Below, one piece after another: positions 8,536 to 15,595 of a DNA stretch of 64,000 nt. The stretch covers positions 248,001 to 312,000 of the forward strand of contig JACKAM010000001.1 in the NCBI GenBank assembly GCA_020635075.1, in the 5' to 3' direction. The DNA is from Pseudobdellovibrionaceae bacterium (GTDB taxonomy: Bacteria; Bdellovibrionota; Bdellovibrionia; Bdellovibrionales; UBA1609). The notes below the pieces were generated by a model that had not been told where the DNA came from, searched no databases, and was given only the letters and a program-made list of their open reading frames with translations. The position numbers and the translations under genes are program-made. The first letter of the stretch is position 1, and each line of letters starts with the position of its first letter.

Positions 8536-9261
8536 ATGCCGATGAAGACATTGGTGGTGATTCCCACCTATAACGAGGCGGCCAATATCGTGTCGCTGAT
8601 TTCCGAAATTCGTGGAGCCCGTCCCGGGTTGCACGTTCTTGTCGTTGACGACAATTCACCTGACGGTACGGCTGGCTTAGTTGAAAAGTTGGGAGAGTCC
8701 CATCCAGGGGAGGTCCATTGCCTCAAGCGCCCTGGGAAACAAGGTTTGGGACGCGCCTATGTTGCTGGATTCGGCTGGGGACTCGATAGGGGCTACGAAG
8801 TCGTTGTCGAAATGGACGCCGACTTCTCCCATCGTCCCGTCGATCTGGTCAAAGTCCTTGAGGCGGCAAATAGTCATGACTTCGTGGTTGGTTCACGGTG
8901 GATCAAGGGTGGTTCAACCCTCAACTGGAGCATATGGCGCAAACTGATCAGCATTGGTGGAAGTTTTTATTCGCGCCTGATTCTTGGTTACCCTCTCCGC
9001 GATTGGACTGGGGGATTTAATGCCTGGCGGGCGGTGGTTCTTCAAGGGATTGGCCTGGATGAGGTTAAATCTGAAGGCTACAGTTTTCAAATCGAACTCA
9101 AGTTTCGCGCGTGTTCCTGTGGATTCAAAGGCACGGAAGTGCCTATCATTTTTGATGAACGTCGGGAAGGACAGAGCAAAATGTCTTCGCGAATTGTTTT
9201 GGAAGCTCTGTACCGTGTCTGGCTTATTCGCTTTAAACCATTGGCACAGAAAGCAGGATGA
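8536..9261 (+). CDS. GT2 glycosyltransferase, polyprenol-phosphate mannosyltransferase-like
   Basis: This 241-residue protein has the dolichol/polyprenol-phosphate mannose synthase pattern of family GT2. The nucleotide-binding start is TLVVIPTYNEAANI, then VVDDNSPDGTA, the DxD metal motif in VEMDADFSHRP, and DFVVGSRWIKGG. The acceptor-loop segment is RDWTGGFNAWR, followed by GYSFQIELKFRA. It lacks the C-terminal membrane domain found in some DPM1 homologues, so it is a soluble or membrane-associated form. It transfers a sugar from a GDP- or UDP-sugar to a lipid phosphate; the exact sugar cannot be read from sequence. An alternative start ATG lies 6 bases downstream. Its stop overlaps the next start (ATGA at 9258). 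Confidence 0.85.
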   Translation: MPMKTLVVIPTYNEAANIVSLISEIRGARPGLHVLVVDDNSPDGTAGLVEKLGESHPGEVHCLKRPGKQGLGRAYVAGFGWGLDRGYEVVVEMDADFSHRPVDLVKVLEAANSHDFVVGSRWIKGGSTLNWSIWRKLISIGGSFYSRLILGYPLRDWTGGFNAWRAVVLQGIGLDEVKSEGYSFQIELKFRACSCGFKGTEVPIIFDERREGQSKMSSRIVLEALYRVWLIRFKPLAQKAG

Positions 9262-10412
9262 TTAGAGTCCTATTGGTCGCCCTCAGTCTGTTTTTCCTCG
9301 TTTCCACTATGGCACAGGAGGAGGGCGGAGGATCAACCGGAGGAGATGCGCCCGCGGCAGAGGCGCCGCCACCACCTCCGGCCGACGAAGCCCCAAAGGC
9401 CGGTGAACCATCGGGCGATGTGGGAAGTGAAGAAGCTCCCACCGCCGAAGCCAAACCACTGATTTCGGATCCACCTAAAAAACTCGACGATGCCAGGTCA
9501 TCAAAAAAGAAAAAGCCTAAAAAGAAGAAGAAGAGGCGTAAAAAGAAAAAACCATCTGGCAAAGATAACAAGAAGAAAACGGCTACAAAAAAGCCAAAGG
9601 TCAAAGGTCAGTGGGGAATTGTCCAGACTGACGGTGCGGCGGCCTACAAGGTGCCCAATTTTGATGCCCCGGTTTTGGATTACTTAAAGGCCGGTCAAAA
9701 GCTGCGCATCTCACAAAAGGTGTACAAAGGCATCGGTGGATTTGGCGCCTTTTACAAGGTGAAGATTGCTGGGAAGACCTATGGTTACGTTGCTGATGTG
9801 GATATGGCACCCGAATACAAGGCGCCAAATAACTTTGGTAAGGGCAATAACTCGGCGGAGAAGAATCCCGGCTTTGACCGCGATCCCAATGAACCGCCTG
9901 AGGAAAAATTGCCGATCTTTTTCACTCGCTACATCGGTGGAACTTTCGGGACGGTGAATTTTACCGAGAAATTTTCTGGACGCAAATTTAGCTCTGGCGA
10001 ATGGATGGCAGGCTTGAGAATGTCTGGTCCGGGAACAGTTACTGAGGGTCTCCCCATGGACCTGGCGGTATTGTTTCACTCGGGAGCACCAACCTATTAC
10101 CAAAAGGAAGTGGCAGGAGGAAACCCATCTGGATTTTTCATATTGGGAGATCTTTTTCTTCCCTATCCTTTTTTGGAAACCGAGGATTCACTGGTATCGT
10201 GGGGACTTGGTTTTATGGCCACATACACCAAGTTTAGTTTACAAATCAAAAACACAATTTTTGATTCTCAGGAGCTACGTGCCGGTTTGGCTCTTCAAGC
10301 TGGCTACTCAGTCCGATTTGACAATAAATATTTGCTGCGTCTCGAAGCCAAGTATTACTACGAACGCACCGATTACTTGGCTTACTTTCTCACCTTTATG
10401 GGCCGCTATTAG
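9258..10412 (+). CDS. exported protein with Lys-rich linker, SH3-like domain and OM barrel-like C-terminus
   Basis: The 384-residue protein has a signal peptide (LLVALSLFFLVSTMA, cut before QE). A low-complexity stretch follows: first Ala/Pro/Glu (about residues 24-75), then a run dominated by Lys/Arg (about 78-117). Next comes a domain of about 65 residues of bacterial-SH3 type (GIVQTDGAAAYKVPNFDAP, then LKAGQKLRIS and TYGYVADVDM). The last 180 residues have beta-strand alternation and end in MGRY, consistent with an outer-membrane barrel. Translation is coupled to the GT2 gene by a 4-base overlap. Such a basic linker could bind the negatively charged cell wall or LPS, but that is speculation. 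Confidence 0.7.
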   Translation: MIRVLLVALSLFFLVSTMAQEEGGGSTGGDAPAAEAPPPPPADEAPKAGEPSGDVGSEEAPTAEAKPLISDPPKKLDDARSSKKKKPKKKKKRRKKKKPSGKDNKKKTATKKPKVKGQWGIVQTDGAAAYKVPNFDAPVLDYLKAGQKLRISQKVYKGIGGFGAFYKVKIAGKTYGYVADVDMAPEYKAPNNFGKGNNSAEKNPGFDRDPNEPPEEKLPIFFTRYIGGTFGTVNFTEKFSGRKFSSGEWMAGLRMSGPGTVTEGLPMDLAVLFHSGAPTYYQKEVAGGNPSGFFILGDLFLPYPFLETEDSLVSWGLGFMATYTKFSLQIKNTIFDSQELRAGLALQAGYSVRFDNKYLLRLEAKYYYERTDYLAYFLTFMGRY

Positions 10413-10426
10413 TTTGTCATCAAGCG

Positions 10427-10454
10427 GCCCGGGCTCATGCCCTTGAGCCCAGGC
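10427..10454. terminator. bidirectional hairpin between convergent genes
   Basis: GGGCTCA (10431-10437) pairs with TGAGCCC (10444-10450) around a 6-base loop, and GCC/GGC extend the stem after one mismatch. It lies exactly between the stops of two convergent genes. There is no strong T-run on either strand, so its efficiency is uncertain. Confidence 0.5.
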
Positions 10455-10457
10455 TTC

Positions 10458-10688
10458 TTATCCATCTAACTTTGCCAGGAGTTTTTCGAGTAGCTCATTG
10501 GTTCGTTTGGAGACTTCGAGAAGGCTCTCAATGCTTTCTCTTTGTGAGGGGGCTGGCTGCACAGTGAGCTTTTCCCCATCAAAGTGAACCAATACCTGAG
10601 ATTGAGCGTCCAGGCCCATGGCCTCCATGGTGGACTTTTCGATCACCAGTGCTGCTGAGTTCCCTGTCCTTATCAGCTTTTTCTTCAT
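10458..10688 (-). CDS. AbrB/MazE-like swapped-hairpin DNA-binding protein
   Basis: This 76-residue protein carries a short SpoVT/AbrB-type domain: KKKLIRTGNSAALVIEKSTME, then LGL-like turn MGLDAQSQVLVHFDGEKLTV. A helical tail follows, with heptad-like Leu spacing (IESLLEVSKRTNELLEKLLAK) that should form a coiled coil. The domain is the one used by MazE/AbrB antitoxins and transition-state regulators. ATG 10688 is chosen because a GAGGG sits 5 bases upstream; a longer start at 10727 adds a non-conserved stretch. No toxin gene is found next to it, so it is more likely a solitary regulator than half of a toxin-antitoxin pair. Confidence 0.75.
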   Translation of the reverse strand: MKKKLIRTGNSAALVIEKSTMEAMGLDAQSQVLVHFDGEKLTVQPAPSQRESIESLLEVSKRTNELLEKLLAKLDG

Positions 10689-10895
10689 ACATCCCTCTTC
10701 TGTGAGCTGTCTTGACCTCGTCTTCATTCAATTTACTTCCTGGCTGTCAGAACCGTATGAGGACGGAATGAAGATCTCCTCACAAATAGCCTGCTGCACC
10801 ATTGACCTCTCATTTTGAAACGACAAGATGTGGCAAAAGAGGACCCCTGGGCTCCAGGTTGGACAGGGCCGAGGGGAGAGGTTATAGCCATAGCC

Positions 10896-12743
10896 ATGGA
10901 GATTCAGACTTTAAGCCCTGAGGTGGTCAACCAGATCGCAGCCGGTGAGGTGGTGGAGCGTCCCGCCCATTTGGTCAAGGAATTGGTGGAAAACAGCCTG
11001 GATGCTGGAGCCACTGAAGTGGAAGTGGAGTTGGACGAAGGCGGCCGCCAGGTGCGGGTGCGTGACAACGGCAAAGGGATCAGTCCGGAAGATTTGGCTT
11101 TGGCTCTTTCTCGCCATGCCACCAGTAAGATCCATGTGGCCGATGATTTGTGGCACCTGAATACATATGGGTTTCGCGGTGAGGCCCTGGCAAGTATTTC
11201 GGCAGTGAGTGATCTGAGTTTGATTTCCCGCCGCCAGGGAGCAGAGTCCGCCTACGAACTCAAAAGCCACTACGGCTCTCTGATTGAGCCCATACCCGTG
11301 GGTGGCGAAGAAGGCACCTTGGTGTGGATTCGCGATCTCTTTGCTAACTTACCCGCACGCTTGAAGTTTCTCAAATCAGATCAAGCTGAAACAACCCAGA
11401 TCCGCAATGTGCTCAAGGCTATGGCTTTGGCTTCACCAGAAGTGAATTTTCGCGTGCGTTGCAAGGGAAAGCTTCTCCACTATTGGCCAGGAACCGGTGA
11501 CCCCATTGAGCGCTGCCAATTGGTGTTGGACCATGAACCCCTTTACTTCTGTGAAGGGGAGGAGAACGGATTTAAGGTTAAGGCGGTTTTTAGTGCTCCT
11601 CACCAGGTGGTGGGCAACAATCGGCAGATATGGATTTTTGTGCGTGGCCGTTGGGTGAACGATCGAGGCTTGGCCACGGCGGTGATGGAGGCCTACCGCA
11701 ATTTACTGATGCACGGAGAGTATCCCGTAGTCGCCCTGTGGTTGGACTGCCCGCCCGATGAAGTGGACGTCAATATCCACCCGACCAAGTCTCAAGTGAA
11801 GTTTCGTCAGCAGCCTCAAGCCTTCCGCGCTGTGGTTCACGTCTTACGAGCGGCTTTGGAAAAAGCCCCGTGGCTCAGTGGAATCTTGCAGGATCAGACT
11901 GTATCCGCTAGTCATCAGCATGTTTTGGATTCAGATCGCTCATTATCCGTCGAAATCACTCCACCCACATTGAAGTTTGAAGATCAAGAACTCACCCGCA
12001 CCCAATATCAACAAAAGTCAGGGTGGGCGCCGCGAAGTCCCTCTCAGGTGAAGGAACCAACCATCAGTCTTGAGGATTTGCGGCGGGCAGCTCAGGTCTC
12101 GGTCCATGCGCCAGACGACTCAACTCCTGAAGCAGGTGAGGCCCTGGCCACGAAAGGTAAGTGGAGCTCCCTGCAGGTTTTGGGTCAGGCTCATTTGACT
12201 TATATAGTTGCCCAGAGTGATGACTCTCTGGTTTTCGTCGATCAACATGCCGCCCACGAAAGAGTGGCCTTTGAGGATCTAATGGCGGCTTGGAAGGACG
12301 GAAAGATTGAAGTTCAAAACTTCCTTCTACCTCTCACCTTCAATCTGGATCCCGAGCAGATCGAAGCCCTAATGGAGCAGGTGCCCTATTTGGAAAAAAT
12401 GGGTTTGGCTGTGGAGCAAATGGGTCCTGAATCTGTGGCTGTTCGTTCGGCTCCTGCTTTACTAAAAGAATCCGGTATTGCAAAAGCCCTCAAGTGGCTG
12501 GGGGAAGAGATCGTCGACAAAGGTGGAAGCTTTGCCTTGGAAAAAGTGATCGCTGATCTGTGTGCCACTATGGCCTGTCATTCGGTGGTTCGCGCTGGAC
12601 AGGCGTTGAGCCTTGAGGAGATGAAGGGTCTTTTGCGAGAGATGGACCGCCATCCTCTGTCGAGCTTTTGTCCCCACGGCCGTCCTGTCTTTGTCGAATA
12701 CCCCTTCAGCAAATTGGAGCGGGATTTCGGGCGCATCGTCTAA
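10896..12743 (+). CDS. mutL: DNA mismatch repair protein MutL (endonuclease type)
   Basis: MutL couples mismatch recognition by MutS to strand removal. The N-terminal GHKL ATPase has all motifs: ENSLDAGA, DNGKGI, ALSRHATSKI and TYGFRGEALASIS. The C-terminal half carries the metal-binding endonuclease motif DQHA-x2-E-x4-E (DQHAAHERVAFE, about residue 455) plus ACHSVVRAG and CPHGRP. It is therefore of the nicking type found in bacteria without MutH. ATG 10896 starts directly at the conserved EIQTLSPEVVNQIAAGEV; a longer TTG at 10815 would add 27 unconserved residues. The purine-rich GAGGGGAGAG lies rather far upstream (about 15 bases), so translation may be modest. It leads the mutL-miaA-yicC-gmk-rpoZ-rel run. 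Confidence 0.96.
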   Translation: MEIQTLSPEVVNQIAAGEVVERPAHLVKELVENSLDAGATEVEVELDEGGRQVRVRDNGKGISPEDLALALSRHATSKIHVADDLWHLNTYGFRGEALASISAVSDLSLISRRQGAESAYELKSHYGSLIEPIPVGGEEGTLVWIRDLFANLPARLKFLKSDQAETTQIRNVLKAMALASPEVNFRVRCKGKLLHYWPGTGDPIERCQLVLDHEPLYFCEGEENGFKVKAVFSAPHQVVGNNRQIWIFVRGRWVNDRGLATAVMEAYRNLLMHGEYPVVALWLDCPPDEVDVNIHPTKSQVKFRQQPQAFRAVVHVLRAALEKAPWLSGILQDQTVSASHQHVLDSDRSLSVEITPPTLKFEDQELTRTQYQQKSGWAPRSPSQVKEPTISLEDLRRAAQVSVHAPDDSTPEAGEALATKGKWSSLQVLGQAHLTYIVAQSDDSLVFVDQHAAHERVAFEDLMAAWKDGKIEVQNFLLPLTFNLDPEQIEALMEQVPYLEKMGLAVEQMGPESVAVRSAPALLKESGIAKALKWLGEEIVDKGGSFALEKVIADLCATMACHSVVRAGQALSLEEMKGLLREMDRHPLSSFCPHGRPVFVEYPFSKLERDFGRIV

Positions 12744-12753
12744 AGGGTGATTG

Positions 12754-13692
12754 GTGAAGCATCATCCCGTCCTCTTCATAGTTGGCGCCACTGGAACAGG
12801 GAAATCCCGATTGGCCATCGAGCTGGCCCGACGCCATGGACTCCCCATCGTCAACGCCGACAGTGTCCAGGTCTATCAACGAGTGAACATTGGCACCGCC
12901 AAGGCTACGGATGGGGAACGGAAAGAAGTCCCTCACTATTTACTCGATGAAGTCGCTCCGCCACAGACCTTTACCGCCGGTGACTTTCGCCGTCGCGCGC
13001 TTGAGGTTTTGGCTGAACTCGTTCCTCAATCGCCGGTTTTGGTGGTGGGGGGCAGTGGTTTTTATGTGCAGGCTCTGCAAAAGGGAATGTACGAGACCAG
13101 TGAGGTCGATGAAGAGATCTTGGCGCAAGTGAAACAAGAAAAGGAGCAAAAGGGCCTGGCTGCTATGTATGAGGAACTCAAAATCCAGGACCCGGAGTTT
13201 GCTAGAAAAGTCAGTAATCAGGATGCCTACCGCGTTCTTCGTGCCCTAGCCTTGATTCGTACCCATGGGAAATCCCCGAGCCAGATTCAGAGAGAGTTCT
13301 CCTCTCAACAGGACGAGGCTTTTCCTTACCTAATGGCCACCATAGGGCTTAAAATGAATCGGGATCAGTTGCGGGAGCGGGTACGACAAAGAACCCATGC
13401 CATGATCGATCAGGGGTTGATTGAAGAAGTAAAGGCCATGGTTGGTGAGGGCTGGGGCAACTGGAGTCCCATGCTCAGTGTCGGCTACAAGGAGACCCAA
13501 GCCTATTTGCGCGGGGAGTGGGACCAAGACCAGTTGGTGGAGGAGATCAGCAAAAACACCATGAGATTGGCCAAAAGGCAGGGGACTTGGTTTCGTCGGG
13601 ATTCGGCGATTCAATGGTTCGATGTGGAATCTGAGTGGGAACAGGCCATTGGTTTTGCCGAGGAGTTTTTGTTCAGTTTGCGGTCGCCTTGA
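12754..13692 (+). CDS. miaA: tRNA dimethylallyltransferase
   Basis: MiaA adds a dimethylallyl group to A37 of tRNAs that read codons starting with U. The 312-residue protein shows the P-loop GATGTGKS, the DSVQVYQRVNIGTAK substrate region, PHYLLDEV, the VVGGSGFYVQAL strand and the C-terminal RLAKRQGTWFRRD tRNA-binding segment. GTG 12754 gives a 6-base spacing to AAAGGG; the adjacent TTG 12751 is also possible. It follows mutL by 10 bases. mutL-miaA linkage is widespread in bacteria. Confidence 0.95.
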   Translation: MKHHPVLFIVGATGTGKSRLAIELARRHGLPIVNADSVQVYQRVNIGTAKATDGERKEVPHYLLDEVAPPQTFTAGDFRRRALEVLAELVPQSPVLVVGGSGFYVQALQKGMYETSEVDEEILAQVKQEKEQKGLAAMYEELKIQDPEFARKVSNQDAYRVLRALALIRTHGKSPSQIQREFSSQQDEAFPYLMATIGLKMNRDQLRERVRQRTHAMIDQGLIEEVKAMVGEGWGNWSPMLSVGYKETQAYLRGEWDQDQLVEEISKNTMRLAKRQGTWFRRDSAIQWFDVESEWEQAIGFAEEFLFSLRSP

Positions 13693-13738
13693 CAGAGAGA
13701 ATCGGTGCCATGAAGATGTTGAAAAGGAAAATTGTCCC

Positions 13739-14617
13739 ATGAAAAGTATGACAGGTTATGGAAACAGTGCCGGGGTGTCCTCTTATTTAGATCTTGAAGT
13801 GTCGGTGAAGTCCATTAATGGAAGATTTTTGGATGTGCGCTTTCATTTGCCTCGCGAGTACTTTCCCTTTGAATTAGAAATGAAAAAGGAAGTGTCCAAG
13901 GTGGCCCGGCGCGGGACTTTGGATGTTTTTGTTCAAAGGCGGATTGTGGAAGATGCCCCCGAAGTCAAAGTGGGTGTGCACAAGCCCCTCGCCAAAAAGT
14001 GGATGGCCGCTTATGACGAGTTGGCCAAAGTTGTCGGTCTTGACGAGAAACTCAGCCTAGAAACCTTGGCGTCCATTCCCCATGTCCTGGAAGTGGAAGG
14101 AGTGGGCGAGGTCACTGAGAAGGAAAAACAAGTGGTCTTTACCCACGTCAAAAAGGCACTGGCCAATTTGGACAAAGAACGCAAGCGGGAAGGCGCAGCT
14201 CTTCGCGATGATCTTATGGGTCATCTGGACGCCTTGGCTTCACTCGTGACGGACATGGAGAAAGAGCGAGAGGGAGCCAACAAGGAGCTGCTCAAGAAGA
14301 TGGAAACCCGTCTCAGCACTCTGCAACTCCAGGATCGGGTGGACGCCGATCGGCTGGCTCAGGAAGTGGCCGTGCTCGTGGATCGGGCGGATATCAGCGA
14401 GGAGATCTTGCGGTTGACCGAACACGTGAAGGCATTCGGCAAAGCCGTCAAATCCACTCAATGTGAGGGGAAAAAACTGGATTTCTACGCCCAAGAGCTT
14501 CTTCGTGAGGCCAACACCATTGGTTCCAAGTCTCAAGTCAGTCGTCTGACGCAGATGGTGGTTGAAGCCAAGACAAGGATTGAAAAAATCAGGGAACAGG
14601 TGCAAAACGTCGAATAA
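13739..14617 (+). CDS. yicC: YicC family protein (endoribonuclease-like)
   Basis: This 292-residue protein starts with the family hallmark MKSMTGYG and has the RFLDVRFHLPRE segment. It ends with the conserved C-terminal block CEGKKLDFYAQELLREANT followed by IGSKSQ (DUF1732). The middle is helical and charged. E. coli YicC is reported to have endoribonuclease activity linked to small-RNA decay; the exact role here is unknown. A longer frame opens at 13622 inside miaA, but ATG 13739 is the family start and has AAGGA about 11 bases before it. It is followed by gmk after 19 bases, a common YicC-Gmk pairing. Confidence 0.92.
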   Translation: MKSMTGYGNSAGVSSYLDLEVSVKSINGRFLDVRFHLPREYFPFELEMKKEVSKVARRGTLDVFVQRRIVEDAPEVKVGVHKPLAKKWMAAYDELAKVVGLDEKLSLETLASIPHVLEVEGVGEVTEKEKQVVFTHVKKALANLDKERKREGAALRDDLMGHLDALASLVTDMEKEREGANKELLKKMETRLSTLQLQDRVDADRLAQEVAVLVDRADISEEILRLTEHVKAFGKAVKSTQCEGKKLDFYAQELLREANTIGSKSQVSRLTQMVVEAKTRIEKIREQVQNVE

Positions 14618-14636
14618 ACATCGGGAAGGAAGATCA

Positions 14637-15203
14637 ATGGCCACCAAGCCAATCATCATTTTGGTGGGCCCCAGTGGAGCCGGAAAGTCCACTTTTCTTG
14701 AGAAGGTCTTAGGAGACTATTCCCAGTTTCGTGACATTATCACCTACACCACGCGCCCCATGCGCAAGGGTGAGAGCGAGGGGAGTCCCTACCACTTTGT
14801 AGCCAAAGAGCGCTTTGAGGAGATGATCCAGAAGAAGTTTTTTGTCGAGTGGGCTCGGGTCCACGACAAGTACTATGGCTCTCCCCGGAAGCCTATCGAG
14901 GAGGCCTGGGCTCAGGGCCTGGCCATCATTATGGACCTGGATGTCCAGGGGGCCAGAGCCTTCAAAAAGGAATTCCCCCACGCCTTAACGGTCTTCATCC
15001 ACCCGCCCTCAATTGACGAGCTGCGTCGTAGAATCATTGAGCGGGATGGGGGTCCGCCTAAGGATTTGGAATTGAGGCTGGAGAACGCCCAAAAGGAGAT
15101 GGCTGTATCCGGGGAATTTGACCGCCAGATGGTCAATCGGGAGTTTGATCAGTCCTACGCTGAACTCAAGAAAATGATTGATGAATTACTGAAGTCCAGT
15201 TAA
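14637..15203 (+). CDS. gmk: guanylate kinase
   Basis: The enzyme phosphorylates GMP to GDP with ATP. The P-loop GPSGAGKST, the GMP-binding TYTTRPMRKGE and YHFVAKERFEEM, the EWARVHDKYYGSP segment and DLDVQGARAFK are all present. At 188 residues it is slightly shorter than many homologues (about 205), mostly at the C-terminus. GGAAGGA precedes ATG 14637 by about 6 bases; an earlier in-frame ATG at 14562 lies inside yicC and is rejected. The gmk-rpoZ-rel order is a widely conserved cluster linking guanine nucleotide supply to ppGpp control. Confidence 0.95.
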   Translation: MATKPIIILVGPSGAGKSTFLEKVLGDYSQFRDIITYTTRPMRKGESEGSPYHFVAKERFEEMIQKKFFVEWARVHDKYYGSPRKPIEEAWAQGLAIIMDLDVQGARAFKKEFPHALTVFIHPPSIDELRRRIIERDGGPPKDLELRLENAQKEMAVSGEFDRQMVNREFDQSYAELKKMIDELLKSS

Positions 15204-15245
15204 TCTGCGAGCTTCATGACGCTAATCTGAAAAGGGAGAAGGTGC

Positions 15246-15485
15246 GTGGCCCGAGTTACGGTTGAAGATTGTTTGACGAAGGTTCAAAATCGTTTTGCTC
15301 TGGTCCTATTGGTATCTAAGCGAGCCAAGCAGCTAATGAAGGGCTCTCAAGCCACCCTCTCTGCTAAAAGCAATAAAAATGTCGTGGTTTCACTGCGAGA
15401 AGTGGCGGGTGGCAACGTCTACTTTGACGTGGATGAGACCATGGGGAATCCGGAAACTCAGATCGTTAATGATCTGAATCGGTAA
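15246..15485 (+). CDS. rpoZ: DNA-directed RNA polymerase omega subunit
   Basis: Omega helps fold the beta' subunit and forms part of a ppGpp site in many bacteria. The 79-residue protein has the family start MARVTVEDCLTKVQNRFALV and the basic helix SKRAKQLMKG. It starts at GTG 15246 with GGGAGAAGG just upstream. It is placed between gmk and rel, as in many proteobacteria. Confidence 0.94.
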   Translation: MARVTVEDCLTKVQNRFALVLLVSKRAKQLMKGSQATLSAKSNKNVVVSLREVAGGNVYFDVDETMGNPETQIVNDLNR

Positions 15486-15535
15486 AGCGCCGGGAAATTC
15501 CCATTTCCTTTGAATTTTTCCAGTTTTAGGCGGGT

Positions 15536-15563
15536 CTTCCTCTTCAGGGGAAGGGCTTTTTTT
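15536..15563 (+). terminator. possible intrinsic terminator between rpoZ and rel
   Basis: CTTCCT (15536-15541) can pair with AGGGGAAG (15546-15553, one bulged G) around a CTTC loop, followed by seven T (15557-15563). It would separate rpoZ from rel partly or fully. The stem is short, so it may be only an attenuator. Confidence 0.45.
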
Positions 15564-15595
15564 CCGACAATGTGAGTAGGGAAATTCTACGCCAT

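Noticed and set aside
10458..10727. Toxin-antitoxin pair
   Set aside because: Only the antitoxin-like half is present; the flanking frames show no MazF- or PIN-like protein.
10815..10895. N-terminal extension of MutL from TTG 10815
   Set aside because: The 27 added residues are not conserved in MutL, and the family start is at ATG 10896.
13622..13738. N-terminal extension of YicC
   Set aside because: It lies inside miaA in another frame; the family start MKSMTGYG is at 13739.
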